Translations under genes and position numbers: made by a program | In this document: piece by piece, positions 32,821 through 44,149 of the stretch | Layout of the letters: every line of letters starts with the position of its first letter | How positions within the stretch are numbered: the stretch's first letter is position 1 | Assembly (NCBI GenBank): GCA_944470555.2 | Contig: OX104128.1 | Coordinates: 41,027,920 to 41,091,919 of the forward strand | Direction: 5' to 3' | From: Heterobilharzia americana | Lineage: Eukaryota; Platyhelminthes; Trematoda; Strigeidida; Schistosomatidae | Length of the DNA: 64,000 bases | Notes under the pieces: generated by a model | Told to the model about the DNA's origin: nothing | Seen by the model: only the letters and a program-made list of their open reading frames with translations | The model's database searches: none

Positions 32821-33383
32821 TTCTAACAGTTTTCATATTGTGTCTTCATCTCCTGTTTTACAGCCAATTTGACTATCGGTTCCTATTTAATCTCCATAAT
32901 TTTACTATTTGACCCATAGTCATTTGACCTTAACCCATGTTCACTTTTTAACTTTGTATCTAGATTTCTGGTTTATCATATTTATTTAAATGATCTTTTC
33001 TGTTCCAACTTTTGAAATGTCGCATGTAACAAAATGATAGTCTAACTGTCTAAACATTGAATAACTTTGAATTAACTCTCAACAATTCATTGCATTCAAA
33101 CTGATGCCAGTTCATGATGATAAATAACCTGAAACCAATAAATAAATCCCCATAAGCCTGTAAATTAAATTAATCTAATGCTTATTGGTGACTCACTTCA
33201 AAAGTTCTAATCAGAAGTCGTGACCGGTTGGACGAACCAAGTTGGACATGAGGACAGTTACGCAATGACGACATTGAATGGAGGTCACGTTATATTACGA
33301 ATTAACAGAAGGAGGAAATATGAACCATTAGGTCCCGACCCATTGGCTCAATGGCAATGAGGTGGCCGTGAAACCCGAAGGTC
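32821..33383 (+). repeat. Large inverted repeat, left arm
   Basis: The 563 bp pair with 34524-33975 on the opposite strand. Every block compared by eye is identical, except a 13-bp insertion in this arm near 32838 (ATTGTGTCTTCAT region). The inner part (from about 33110) is the body of the hammerhead-bearing repeat: TCATGATGATAAATAACC, AATCAGAAGTCGTGACC, and the tRNA-like CCGACCCATTGGCTCAATGG. Confidence 0.93.
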
Positions 33384-33520
33384 GTGGGTTCGGTCCCTGG
33401 CAGGGTCGTGGGTGTGCACTGCTGAGGAATCGCATACTAGGACGAAACAGCTGTTCAGTACTCCCAGGTTCCTTTTGTTCCTGCAGCTGATGTCAGTCTA
33501 CGATGAATAACAACATGAAA
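33320..33520 (+). repeat. Hammerhead-bearing repeat unit, tRNA-like and ribozyme part
   Basis: A-box-like TTGGCTCAATGGCAATG and B-box-like GGGTTCGGTCCC precede the ribozyme. After it come CCCAGGTTCC, CTGATGTCAGTC and GATGAATAACAAC. The same end motif also occurs at the start of the body at 33110, as in a circularly permuted or tandem unit. A direct copy of the ribozyme half lies at 34525-34677. Confidence 0.75.
33416..33461 (+). ncRNA. Hammerhead ribozyme motif (46 nt)
   Basis: Helix I GCACTG/CAGTAC (one mismatch), core CTGAGGA at 33422-33428, CATACTA loop with GGAC (helix II 5' strand mutated to ATCG), GAAA, palindromic ACAGCTGT as helix III, and cleavage nucleotide T in a GTT triplet. The core is intact but helix II is weak. 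Confidence 0.65.
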
Positions 33521-33680
33521 AGATACAACGTAGTTTCGTAAATTTGATAAAGTTGTTTTGTACAACTGGTTACCGTCCCAACAACTAGCAAGGCTAGAAC
33601 AACAAATTTCGCAGGATAAGATGAATCCATTGTATTTCGTCGCCTTCTTTCCAGCCTCATACAGACTATAAAAATTATCA

Positions 33681-33683
<3 letters not shown>

Positions 33684-33766
<83 letters not shown>
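33684..33766. repeat. (TA)n microsatellite in the inverted-repeat spacer
   Basis: About 83 bp of pure TA repeat inside the 591-bp spacer between the inverted arms. Confidence 0.97.
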
Positions 33767-33771
<5 letters not shown>

Positions 33772-33974
33772 GCAATCTACATAATCTAGTGATCACGAGG
33801 AAGAAAGTAAATTGATGAAAGAACTAGTGTAGATTAAGTAAGTTTGAATGATTTCAAGCCGGTATTTACCATGGGCTGAAATCATTTGAAGAAACATTGA
33901 AAACTTTGGAAAAATTTGCAGCTATTTCTTTCTTAGCAGTGCACGCCCATGACACCACAAGGGATCAAAACCGG

Positions 33975-34524
33975 GACCTTCGGGTTTCACGGCCACCTCA
34001 TTGCCATTGAGCCAATGGGTCGGGACCTAATGGTTCATATTTCCTCCTTCTGTTAATTCGTAATATAACGTGACCTCCATTCAATGTCGTCATTGCGTAA
34101 CTGTCCTCATGTCCAACTTGGTTCGTCCAACCGGTCACGACTTCTGATTAGAACTTTTGAAGTGAGTCACCAATAAGCATTAGATTAATTTAATTTACAG
34201 GCTTATGGGGATTTATTTATTGGTTTCAGGTTATTTATCATCATGAACTGGCATCAGTTTGAATGCAATGAATTGTTGAGAGTTAATTCAAAGTTATTCA
34301 ATGTTTAGACAGTTAGACTATCATTTTGTTACATGCGACATTTCAAAAGTTGGAACAGAAAAGATCATTTAAATAAATATGATAAACCAGAAATCTAGAT
34401 ACAAAGTTAAAAAGTGAACATGGGTTAAGGTCAAATGACTATGGGTCAAATAGTAAAATTATGGAGATTAAATAGGAACCGATAGTCAAATTGGCTGTAA
34501 AACAGGAGATGAAAACTGTTAGAA
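33975..34524 (-). repeat. Large inverted repeat, right arm
   Basis: 550 bp, the reverse complement of 32821-33383 apart from the 13-bp insertion. Just inside it (33840-33974, minus strand) is a partly deleted hammerhead unit (GTGCACTGCTAAGAA, then GAAATAGCTG), so the two arms carry opposite copies of the same repeat. Confidence 0.93.
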
Positions 34525-34677
34525 CCGCGGAACCTTTAGGTCGTGAGTTCGGTCCTTGGCAGGGTCGTGGGTTTGCACTGCTGAGAAGTCGCATACTAGG
34601 ACGAAACAGCTGTTCAGTACTCCCAGGTTCCCTTTGTTCCTGCAACTGATGTCAGTCTACGATGAATAACAACTTGA
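34525..34677 (+). repeat. Hammerhead-bearing repeat, partial direct copy
   Basis: Repeats 33372-33520 in the same orientation: TCGTGAGTTCGGTCCTTGG, the ribozyme, CCCAGGTTCC, CTGATGTCAGTC and GATGAATAACAAC. It starts exactly where the right arm stops. Confidence 0.8.
34575..34620 (+). ncRNA. Hammerhead motif, core mutated
   Basis: The 46-nt unit with helix I GCACTG/CAGTAC, GGAC, GAAA and ACAGCTGT intact, but the core reads CTGAGAA. The conserved G8 is replaced by A, which is expected to abolish cleavage. Confidence 0.6.
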
Positions 34678-35365
34678 AATATTTCCAAATCTCCACAACT
34701 CCCTCAAAATTTAGTTGTATCTTTTATTTTTCGTATCATTGGCATTACTTTGTGGGTTGTAAAGTAACAAATTATTGTCCACGAGATAAATCCATGTAAA
34801 CTGTGCTAATATTGCTTACTTTATTAAGTTTTTCAAATGGCAAGAAGTGTACAAAACTGCCAGTGTTTTACTAGTCACTGTTCAACGAATAATGTAAAAA
34901 TTTAAATGTTGAATTTAAGGTCTTCTACAAACACTGTTACAGTTCTTCATCCTCTCTGAACTTGTACCAGCAGAGGGTCCCAAGAGTAAGCAGACACATT
35001 CAGTTACCACTTACTGCTTCTTTCTTATTTAAGTTGAGTCTTTTTGGTTCGCTTTAGCGTTAGGTAGAAATGCTGCTAGCCTTAGCTACTCACAACTGGA
35101 AGTTTAAAGTAGGTATATGGGTACTGTTAGATCCTGAAAATCAGTTATCTAGAGATAGTTTAAATTACCATACATGCAAAATAAGATTTCCTGTTATTTG
35201 ATGCGTTTAAAAGTATGAAAAGAAATGGAATAGACTTCGGTGTTTTTCCTAGGCAAATAAATCTACGGGGTGAAAAATAATCACTTGCATAAAATTGTCA
35301 TGACTCAGGTGAGTAATAGAATAAATGGTAACCTAGATTTATTAATTTATAGTGTAGTCTGCTTG
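34678..35365. other. No recognisable feature
   Basis: AT-rich intergenic sequence. Confidence 0.4.
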
Positions 35366-35369
35366 GTCG

Positions 35370-35485
35370 CTAGTAGTGGAATCTAGTGCTCACGTTTCAT
35401 CCTGTTTGGCACTGGTCAGCAGGATGTACCTTAACCCCGGTGAGTGATGCTGTTCCCAATATCCATTGCTTCGAATATCGAAATG
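35370..35485 (-). repeat. Sm-alpha-like SINE with degenerate hammerhead
   Basis: On the minus strand: TCGAAGCAATGGATATTGGG, CATCACTCACCGGGG, TACATCC, a core remnant CTGACCA (for CTGATGA), a CAGGAT helix II strand, intact GAAAC, and ATTCCACTACTAGC. The two core substitutions should inactivate it. Confidence 0.6.
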
Positions 35486-36080
35486 TTATTGATTTATATT
35501 TTAACTGTGTAGCTGTCACCATTGCTTCTTGCTACTGTACATAAACTGACATCCACTAGTCAAAGGACAGGAAAGTCTACCATCTTGTGTCAGAAGAATG
35601 TTACGCTCTGTTTAACCAATATCCACACCTACAAGGTACTTTTGTTCACAATAAATCTGTATTTTGCGCTGAATATACTGGTCAATCTTAGTTTATCGGC
35701 TCTTTACATTCTACTTTTCCCTCCAGTTTATTAATCCATAGTGTCTTATTGTAGCAGTGAATTGTGTTGCATCTAGATTGCAATTCAGTTTGCGGAAATT
35801 CGTTGTAATCCTGATAGGTATCTGCCAATAATTAGTTATTGTTTTATTCATGACTTCTATTCCACTCACTTATGTTATGTGACAAAAAGAGTATTTGTTT
35901 AAAACATGTGACATATGTTACCTTCCATGAATTGTATGCCAAATAAACTTCATTATGAGCAGACTGCTCTATTTTCCAAATGTAAATCTCATTTTTGACA
36001 AAGTCAATCGAAAATTGCTGAAGATACCATATTAGATCTATTTATTTGATATGCAGCACACAGTGATCTAGTATTATTTA
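35486..36080. other. No recognisable feature
   Basis: AT-rich. A plus-strand frame at 35522-35734 has no recognisable domain. Confidence 0.4.
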
Positions 36081-36084
36081 CTTG

Positions 36085-36900
36085 ATGACGTTTCAAGCAT
36101 TAATTATTGGTCATAATCATATCAATGTAATCACACTACTTTCAACATCTATTTTTTATAGTCCTGTCACCTCTTGTTCTTTGTTTCTATTGATAGTAAA
36201 ATTTTCCATTTCTCTGGTATAAGGGTTGCAACATTACTACTACATGTGTTGAATGTTGATTCGATGAACAAAGATTCAGTAATCAGTCTCACTGTCCACC
36301 TAATTATGTTGAACTGACTTAAGTACAGTGGTTTTATACCACCCTTTTGTGTGTTAATGGATGCATTGCAGTAGCCGAGTTCTTATAGATTATTGATCTT
36401 ATTCGGGTCTGTCATTCTGCATTTAACTGAATTCCTATGTTCTACTATTTCAACTGATCCCAACAGGTTGGTTTCACCTATGTACTTGAACGCATGACCA
36501 TTGCATGAAATTTGATAGATTAGATTATGTTGCTTAATTGGTTCTAAGGGATCCTTAAGCCAGCCGACAAAGCTTATCTGTGAGTGAGTTTGTAGGTTTA
36601 GATGCCACCGTTATTCTAGCTTTGTTGAGGATCCTACATGAAGTTTCTGATGTTCCTTCCTTATAGGGTAACACAATGGAGGCTGTGAACTCCTTTCTAG
36701 TTGTGTTGTCACTATTATTCGTACTCCTGTTACTGTTATTATTTCATTTTTTATGCATTCGTATGAATTTCTTAATAAACGGTAGATGACAATTATTAAT
36801 TATTAACTTTTTTTATGTGTCTCAGTTCCTTATATAGGTCCTTGAAATGACTTGTCAGTTTTTAGCGCTATCATTTAGACATATGACGAAACCTGCCTTA
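36085..36900 (-). mobile_element. PLE fragment with GIY-YIG and C-terminus, subfamily D
   Basis: On the minus strand, about 36520-36420 reads IYQISCNGHAFKYIGETNLL, a GIY-YIG start (YxI-C, YIGET), followed by VEIVEHRNSVK, then RWTVRLITESLFIEST at about 36310. Upstream (36550-36900) is a decayed linker shared with 19480-19720. The second Cys of the usual CxxC is lost and there are stops. Confidence 0.65.
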
Positions 36901-37184
36901 GCTAGCTTCTAACTGGTATCTTGACTTCAGGTCATCTCATCTAATGTCGGTTTTCAAGGGGCGTTTCTGGGTATAATATATCACAGAATTAGTGTACAAT
37001 ACGCATAAATGAATGAATTAAAGTTGTCGGTTTTCTTTGTCGTGTTCGATGTTAGGGTTCACTCATTAGCAAACTGTAAAACTAGATTTCGTGTATAGTG
37101 ACACTCATCAGCAAATTACACTTACAGTCATAGGGACATTCATACTGTCTTAGGGATTCGAACCAATATCAGTTTCACGTATTT
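36901..37184. other. No recognisable feature
   Basis: AT-rich spacer. Confidence 0.35.
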
Positions 37185-37392
37185 GCATATACACACTGGG
37201 TGATGACTAAAGGCAAAATGAAAATCTAGGCAACAGTTGGGTCTCGTTGCCCTGATGACAGAGTACCAGGTCAGAAACCCAGTGGTTCCTGGTTTCGATC
37301 CTGCGGTAACTCGAATTTTTATTTCACCACTGAACACCACTCAGTACTTATCCAAGTCTATCGAACCATGGCTATCTCAGATAGTCAAACTG

Positions 37393-37394
<2 letters not shown>
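37185..37394 (+). repeat. tRNA-like SINE S1 ending at (TA)n
   Basis: Starts with CACTGGGTGATGACTAAAGG, carries GGGTCTCGTTGCCCTGATGA (degenerate A box) and TCCTGGTTTCGATCC (B box), then TTTTTATTTCACC, ACCATGGCTATCTCAGATAG, and runs straight into TA repeats, like other S1 copies. Confidence 0.65.

Positions 37395-37451
<57 letters not shown>
37395..37451. repeat. (TA)n microsatellite
   Basis: About 57 bp of pure TA at the 3' end of the SINE. Confidence 0.97.
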
Positions 37452-37453
<2 letters not shown>

Positions 37454-37721
37454 CTTTGCCAATAAATTTATCGAAGAACTCTACAAAAACGAAATTATCA
37501 TCTTCACTTGATGACAAAAGTATTTGTTACAAGAAAATATGAAGAACAACGACAAGAAGCAAAAACTTCCAAATCTCACTTTAGTCAAAATATGGAATAG
37601 TATTCCTCATATATCATATGAAAATAATAACCATCAATAAAGCATCATTACAACATAACTGATAAAGAATAAAATATAGAAAACATTAACAACATCAAAA
37701 TTGTGAAGGACATTGGAACGT

Positions 37722-38749
37722 TTAACACCTTTTTAATCTATTTAAACAATATGCAGCAATCGGAAAAAGCACGGTACATATTGATGTATAAATAAATGCT
37801 ATAAAAAATAATGAATTTGCATTGAAATATTGTAATAGTAGACCCCATAATAAACCGCCTAGACTACTACTTAATCCATACATTGTGCTTGTTAGAATAG
37901 CTTGTAAGCTGGTTAAAATTTGATAGTTTTCATTATTCTTTTCAAGACTAACCTTTTCTGTTTGTGATAATAAAGCATTCATTAATATTGGAAAGCATAT
38001 ACCGTAGGCTATTTCTCCAATTAAAAAGTACCAATAGTTCAATGAAAAGGCATAGAATAAAAAGCGTATAGTTAACATAATCTGTGAAAGAACTTGACAT
38101 GTGATAATCCCAAATCGTTTTACAAGTATCCCTGAGATAAACAATAATGTTGGTATTTCAACAATAATTGCTGTAGTTATCAATAGACCAAGGAAATAAT
38201 GTGGTACATGATAGACAGTTGTTAGAATAAGATAATTGTATTCACTAATGAAGGATATAATTAAACCAGTCATAAATGCAACCATTAAACATTGAATCAT
38301 TGTCGGTGAACGCATAGCAGTAGACAAAGCTTTTGTAAAGTGTCTTTCTAATGGCTTTGTATGGTTATAGTTACAAAATACTGATGCAATAGTCCCAATT
38401 GCAATTGATATAACAGCTATTATAATTGCTGGTGTGTAATTAGGAGTCACTTGGTTGATATATGATAAACTAGTTGTATAATATAATATATTCGAACTTG
38501 ACTCTTTTTTGCCTATATAATGGCCATGACGAGTTGGTGTGTAATAATGTACAGCAAAACCGGTTAACAAAGAACCAATCATAAATCCAAGTGATCCCAG
38601 GGCTCTTGACTTTCCATAGTAATGAGCTTTATCTGTTCCAAGTATTGAAAAGGTGGCTGAATCGAGTAGATTTGAGATTGGTGCATTAGCTGAACTGAGT
38701 AGACAACGGAGGACTAAGGCGAATAGTACAACTGGCCAAGATGCTTCAC
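37722..38749 (-). CDS. MFSD6-like: MFSD6-like major facilitator, large C-terminal exon
   Basis: The reading frame extends upstream of the ATG at 38582 to a likely acceptor (GAATTAG, ending 38750) and ends in TAA at 37722, about 342 residues with some nine hydrophobic helices. The start reads APISNLLDSATFSILG, then DKAHYYGKSRALGSLGFMIG. The D-x(n)-LG-YG-xR-xG-S-GF pattern is the hallmark of MFS_1_like/MFSD6 proteins at the sixth/seventh helix region. Later helices include GEIAYGICFPILMNALLSQT and a GLSSSLGGLLWGLLLQYF loop-helix. Family members are multi-pass transporters or receptors of uncertain substrate. Upstream exons are at 40072-39793 and 58081-57918. The end in NRLKRC is complete. Confidence 0.88.
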
Positions 38750-38788
38750 CTAATTCGATTTCGTTTTAGTAAATAAAATCAAGGGATA

Positions 38789-38792
<4 letters not shown>

Positions 38793-38830
<38 letters not shown>
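38793..38830. repeat. (TA)n microsatellite
   Basis: 38 bp of AT repeat, in the intron immediately upstream of the MFSD6-like exon. Confidence 0.95.
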
Positions 38831-38834
<4 letters not shown>

Positions 38835-38869
38835 TTATTTAGTCGAATGGATTCCTTGGTTGTGGCTAT

Positions 38870-39025
38870 CAGAGAAACCCAGGACACACGTTTTGTTCTA
38901 TTTGAGATTAGTCAGCTGAATGTACCTCCAGCTCAGTGAGTGATGTTCTTCACACTAAGATTCGAACCTCGTACCAATCGCTCCAAACATCAACACGTTA
39001 TCCACTAGGCTAGCGTCCTAGATTT
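38870..39025 (-). repeat. Sm-alpha-like SINE with degenerate hammerhead
   Basis: On the minus strand: GCCTAGTGGATAACGTGTTG, GGTACGAGGTTCGAATC (good B box), CATCACTCACTGAG, TACATTCAG, core CTGACTA, CAAATAGAAC, AAAACGTGTGTCC. The tRNA-like promoter is well kept, but the core (CTGACTA) and CAAA for GAAA make the ribozyme dead. Confidence 0.65.
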
Positions 39026-39274
39026 CACTACACGCCACAACCAGGTCAATTATAATAATAAATATTCAGGCGATGTTGAGGCATCAGCATAGGGGCCCAT
39101 GTGCTAACAGCAGTCAGTCAATTCGATCCAGTATAGAAAAGGAAAATTACAAGTATCAACGAATAATAATAAATGGATTCAACTCAAGAAATGTTAGCCG
39201 AAAAGCCTGTTATTTGACCAAATATCTATTCCAGGTTGGCATTTATTATGGTTTGACGTAAGTTGGTGAAATAT
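39026..39274. other. No recognisable feature (MFSD6-like intron)
   Basis: No coding exon with the needed phase was found here on the minus strand. Confidence 0.35.
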
Positions 39275-39775
39275 TGAAAACATGGGAGCACTCGACATCT
39301 GTTCCGTCCTAGTATGGGACTTCTCAGGAGTGCACATCCATGAAATCGTCAGGGATCTAACCCAGGACCTTCAGGTTCCGTGGCGAGCACATTGCCATTG
39401 GTTCACTGGGTCGGAATGCAATAGTTTATATTTTGTTCTGTCAATGTCCTCCCAAGTGACGTTAATCCATCATGAATTTCAACCTAGAATCAATTAATAA
39501 ATCTCCACAAACCTCCAGATTGAATCAGTATAGTGCTCATTGGTAACTCGCTTCGAAAAGTGATTCCCGAAGTTCTAATCAGAAGTCGTGACCTGTGGAA
39601 CCAACTAAGTCCAATATGAGGACACGACACTGAGTGGACGTCACGCTATATCGTGTACTGATAGAAGGAAGAAATATCCATCATTAGGTTCCGACCTAGT
39701 GGCTCCATGGTAACGTGCTGGTCAAGGAATATGTAGGCCTGGGGTTTGATACTTGGTCGTGTTATGGATATATAT
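39275..39775. repeat. Hammerhead-bearing repeat: inverted ribozyme half plus body
   Basis: The left part (39275-39465) is the ribozyme half on the minus strand. From about 39470 the body runs on the plus strand (CATGAATTTCAACC, AATCAATTAATAAATC, AATCAGAAGTCGTGACC, CCGACCTAGTGGCTCCATGG), matching 33110-33350. The two halves meet head to head. Confidence 0.65.
39288..39333 (-). ncRNA. Hammerhead motif with compensated helix I
   Basis: The 46-nt unit on the minus strand: helix I GCACTC/GAGTGC fully paired, with a C-G swap relative to the usual GCACTG/CAGTGC; helix II GTCC/GGAC perfect; CATACTA loop. The core CTGAGAA and GGAA (for GAAA) carry inactivating changes. Confidence 0.6.
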
Positions 39776-39792
39776 TGTCATGTTTCACTTAC

Positions 39793-40072
39793 GTATCCGT
39801 TCGCACACAATGGGTATACAGTCAGATTGATCAAATGATTCAATTTCTTGACAGATGAGTTGAGTTGTTTATTTGCCTGTATCTTCTTTTCTTCATATTT
39901 TGACGCTTCACGAGAATATTCTTTACTATTCGCATAAATTGCTGATAATTTATCTAGATTTGAATCTTTTAAATGATAATCGTTTGACACAAACGAATTT
40001 CTGTCTAATTTGCATTGTTTTAATATATGTGACCAACACGGAGGTAAATTTGATTTTTCATGAGATGGTGTC
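39793..40072 (-). CDS. MFSD6-like: MFSD6-like internal exon: hydrophilic loop
   Basis: The minus-strand exon lies between an acceptor TTTAATAG (ending 40073) and a GTAAGT donor at 39792. The 280 nt start one base into the frame (the third base of a codon), exactly complementing the exon at 58081-57918, which ends two bases into a codon. It encodes a polar, Lys/Ser-rich stretch (PSHEKSNLPPCWSHILKQC, then DSNLDKLSAIYANSKEYS) ending NLTVYPLCANGY with an N-glycosylation sequon. MFSD6 proteins have a long extracellular loop in the N-terminal half, which this would be. The donor leaves phase 0 whereas the next exon needs phase 1. A GT four bases downstream (GTGAAA at 39788) or an unseen small exon would reconcile this. 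Confidence 0.65.
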
Positions 40073-40166
40073 CTATTAAATAGTAACATATGGAAGAAAG
40101 GTATAAACGAAATATAATAACTGTAGTTTTGTACTTGTAATTTTCAAATACTAATTCATTGAATGA

Positions 40167-43100
40167 CCTTGCCTGGTTAACCAGTTCACTAGTTACTAGC
40201 CGGTCCTAAGCCCGGATAAAGAGGGAAGGTTGGGTGAAGGGCTAGCAACCCTACGCCGTAAAACCAAACCAACCGCTAAAGAAACTTCATAGCACAAACA
40301 AAATATAAAACATAAAAACAAAATTATTCCTTGCCGGAATCAGAGAGGCGAAATGACGCCGGTTAGTGAAAGCCTTCGGGAAGCCAATTGGCCTATTGTA
40401 TCTTCTCCTCCTCCATGAAAGCGAAAGTAAGAATGGGGTCATGGAACGTCCACACAATGTTTGAACCTAGCTGGCAGGGCTGTCCACATTGCAAGAGACA
40501 TGAGAAGATATAGCATAGAGGTGCGAGGAATCTTCAGGTGGAATGGAAGTGGACTCTCCAAACTGTCAACTGAAGAGTCAGTTATCTACTCCAGTCACCC
40601 AGACGACAACCACGAGCACACTGAGGGAGCGGCTATCATGATGTCCCCAACAGCATCGAAGGGTCTCATGCAGTGGGAACCAACCTCCTCCTGCAGGATC
40701 ATGACAGCAAGGTTCAACCCAAAAGGACGATGGGTAACAATCATACAATACTAGGCCATGCACCTACAAGTAATGGAAATGAAGAGAAGAAGGAGGAATT
40801 CTACAGACAGCTGCAATCAGCACTGGACAAGACTTCAGTTGGTGACATCAAAATTCTGATGGGTGATGTGACATGAATGTCAAACTGGGAGAGGACAACA
40901 CAGGAAGAGAACTAACCATGGGTAGAGAAGCGCTAGGTGAAATGAACGAGTATGGAGAATTGTTTGCAGAATTCTGTGCATTCAACGATTTGGTGATTGG
41001 AGGTAGTATGTGCAAGCACAAGGATATTCAAAAAATGACATGGATTTGATTTCACCAGATGGACACACTAAAAATCAGATCGACTTTATATCAATCTGAA
41101 GGAAGTGGTGACGCCGCCTGCTTGACACTAGGTCAAGAAGGCTCAGACAACTATCCAGTGCAAGGAATCTTCCAAATCAAGTTGGAAGCCTTCAAGGAAG
41201 TTGGTGGAAGACCATAGTTCAAGTTCAATACCCATACAGAAACTGGAGGACGAAACTACAAACGACATCTTCACGTCAGCCATCAGCAAGAAATAAGAGA
41301 CATTGAGCAACATCCGTGAAGAAACCTGTGTGGAAGAACACTGGAATTCTTTGAAAGAGATGTGGAAATAAACCTACATAACCTTGTTCACAAAGAAGAA
41401 GAAGAAACAAGACAAGGAATGGATCTCCACGGATACATGGAAGCTGATAGAGGAGGGATACGAAGGTGGTGAAGCAGACGAACCAGTCAAGTGCAGGGAT
41501 GAACAAAAAAGGGAACTGAGCACAACCTATAAAACAGTACGCTGGACAAAGAAGTGAAGAGGAGTGCGCGCAAACACAAAAGACATCTCCACGACACACT
41601 TGTAAGTGAAGCAGAACAGGCTGACAGCTGATAGGAGAGACAGAGACCTGGCAACATTATATCAAATAACCATGTTACTTCCTGGGAAGAGATCAACACA
41701 GATGAGACCAATAATAGAGGATGAAGGATATATAATTACCAAAGAGGAGAAACAAAGGAAACGATGGGCCAACCACTTCAAAAAGCTCTTGAATCGACTC
41801 CCACCTGCACTTCGTCCAGGAATACCACCTGCAGCCACAGAACTACCAATGAACACAGGCCTCCCAACAAAGGTTGAAGTCCTGAATGCCATAAAGCTGC
41901 TGAAATTCGGGAAAGCAGCAGAACCAGATGGAATCCTGCCAGAAGCACTGAAAACAGAAGCAGAGACAACAGCAAACACGATCACAGCACTATTGCAGAA
42001 GGTCTAGAAGGAAGGAAAGGTACCTGCCGATTGGAAGAAGGGCTACCTTGTCAAACTTCCAAAGAAGGGAGACCTAAGTGTTTGCAAGAACTGGAGCGGA
42101 ATCACGCTCCTGTCTACCCCAAACAAAATATTGAGCCACATCATCCTGAAGAGACTAAAGGATGCGCTGGATTCAAAACTACGACGGGAACTGGCTGGGT
42201 GGATTCAGGAAGTACAAATCATTTATGGACCAAATTGCAAAGCTTCTTATCATCATGGAACAGAGAGTAGAATCGCAGTCAACTCAACGCAACCTCAACA
42301 TCATTGACTTTGGAAAGGTCTCTGACTGCGTCGACCGAGAAGTAATTTGGCAGTTGCTTCAACACAACGGTTTTAGTGTCACAAACCTTTATCAATCTCA
42401 TTCAACAACTATATGAAGACGCCATATGGCAAGTAATTCACAATGGGAAGCTCAGTGATGCCTTTGAAGTGAAGACTGGAATAAAACAAGGCTGTCTATT
42501 ACCACCCATGATCTTCCTGATTGTAGTGAACTGTATCATGCAAAAAACAGTGAGGAGTGAGAAGAGGGGGATACGCCGGACCGCGGAAAAGAACCTAGAA
42601 GATTAGGGTTTCGCCGATGACTTATGTCTAATGTCATACATACTTGAAGATCTACAGGTGAAAACTAACAAGTTGACAAAAGAAGCAGAGAAGACGGGAC
42701 TCCAAGTTAGCGTTGAGAAGACGGGAGCGATGAAGATGCCCAACCAGCAACAGCAACAACAACAAACTGCAATCACCATCAATGGGAGAAACTTAAAGGA
42801 AGTAGTCTGTTTCACCTATCTAGGCAGCATCGTTTCAAATACAGGCCGCACTAACAAGGACGTCAAAGCAGCCAGGACCGGAAAAGCAAGACAGGCATTC
42901 ATTAGCCTGAAACCAGTGTGGAGATCTTCTGCACTCAGCATGTGGAACAAGATCCAGATTTTCAACACCAACGTCAAGTCAGTGCTTCTGTATGGTTGAG
43001 AGACTTGGCGCGTCACGAAAGGGATTTCCAACAAACTACAGACATTCATCAACAACTGCCTACGCCGGCTCGATACTGAGGCTGAGATGGCCAGAAACAA

Positions 43101-43440
43101 TAAGCAGTAAGGAACTCTGGTAACGAAGAGCCTACCACTCAATAAATATGCAGAAGGAAGAAGTGGAGATGGATTGGGCATACACTGAGAAGGCCTAGTG
43201 GGGATATCACGCGCCAGGCCGTCGAGAGGAACCCAGATGGAGAACGGCAAGTTGGGCGTTGGTACCAATGGTGACATGGAGGAGACCGTATGGGGAAGAA
43301 ATGAGAGCTTCTGGGCTGTCGTGGAGCCAGGTTGGGGGAGACTGCAGAGAACAGAGTTCACTGGAGATGTGCTACTGAAGCCCTGTGTTCCATTAGGAAC
43401 CCAAGGGACAAATAATGATAATAATATTATGGCACTATAT
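40167..43440 (+). mobile_element. SR2-like RTE LINE, copy A2, decayed full length
   Basis: The 5' start CCTTGCCTGG-TTAAC and CCGGTCCTAAGCCCGGATAA matches A3. EN pieces: IARDMRRYSIEVRGIFRWNG (about 40488), NPKGRWVTIIQY, SVGDIKILMGDV (about 40836). RT: NAIKLLKFGKAAEPDGILPE (about 41888), a decayed FGKVSDCVDREVIWQLL (42311), GIKQGCLLPPMIFLIVV (about 42478), FADDLCLMSYI (42611), INGRNLKEVVCFTYLGSIVS (about 42779) and KSVLLYG. The tail is GGGACAAATAATGATAATAA. Dozens of frame breaks. It lies in the intron just upstream of the MFSD6-like loop exon, on the opposite strand. Confidence 0.87.
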
Positions 43441-44149
43441 TACTAGATAAAGATAGTGACTGTAAAATACCAGCCCGTAAATCATCAGGTTTATGTGACA
43501 GTATTGTCAGCAAAGCCACCTCACATTAAGAGCATCTACGAAAATAAACAGTAGAGCTGTGTCTGAAGTCAACCACTATTGGAAATGTCCAAAATGTATG
43601 GGTTCTCATTGTGAGACTAAACGCACACGACGATGTATTATATAAACAGCTAAAGGGAGAAGACTAGAAACCATGAAACAGGGAAAATACCAATATCTTG
43701 GAATGGTAAAATGATGAACAAAATACAATTATAGCAAAACGAACAACTGAAGTTGAAGATAGGTGAGGATGTTTGATTTATACTACTTTTAAACAGTAAG
43801 TAGTATAAAATGTAAAGCGTAAAAACGACATGTGTGACGTCAAAACATAAATTAGAACGAATTATGAATGTCAACCAGAAATCGATAAATAAATTCCCAC
43901 AAACCTCTAAAGTAACCTAAAGTGAAGTAGTAGATGAATTAATAATATTTTACTTCAGTGAATTCGGTAGAATTTGTAATAGGTTAGGTACGGGAATATT
44001 TTTAAGCAGAATTGCTTTAGACGAAAAATAATTAAGATGAAACTTAGTCATTACCAACGGAATGGAAGAATGTTTAACAAGTTACTTGAATTATTTAACT
44101 TCTGAGTTCTTCTGTGTCAATCACTTGAGGCAGTTGGTGCAAACTTTAC
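43441..44149. other. Mostly unrecognised; short hammerhead-repeat body fragment
   Basis: 43862-43915 (TTATGAATGTCAACCAG, AATCGATAAATAAATTCCCA) matches the body of the hammerhead-bearing repeat. The rest shows nothing recognisable. Confidence 0.4.

Noticed and set aside
33455..33796. A 113-residue minus-strand frame with a Tyr-Ile repeat
   Set aside because: It translates the hammerhead repeat and (TA)n tract in the spacer of the inverted repeat.
41276..41985. Minus-strand frames of about 107 residues
   Set aside because: Antisense shadows of LINE A2.
42740..42770. CAG/CAA run encoding a Gln repeat as a candidate expanded repeat in a gene
   Set aside because: It is a conserved variable Gln stretch inside the LINE A coding region, also present in A1.
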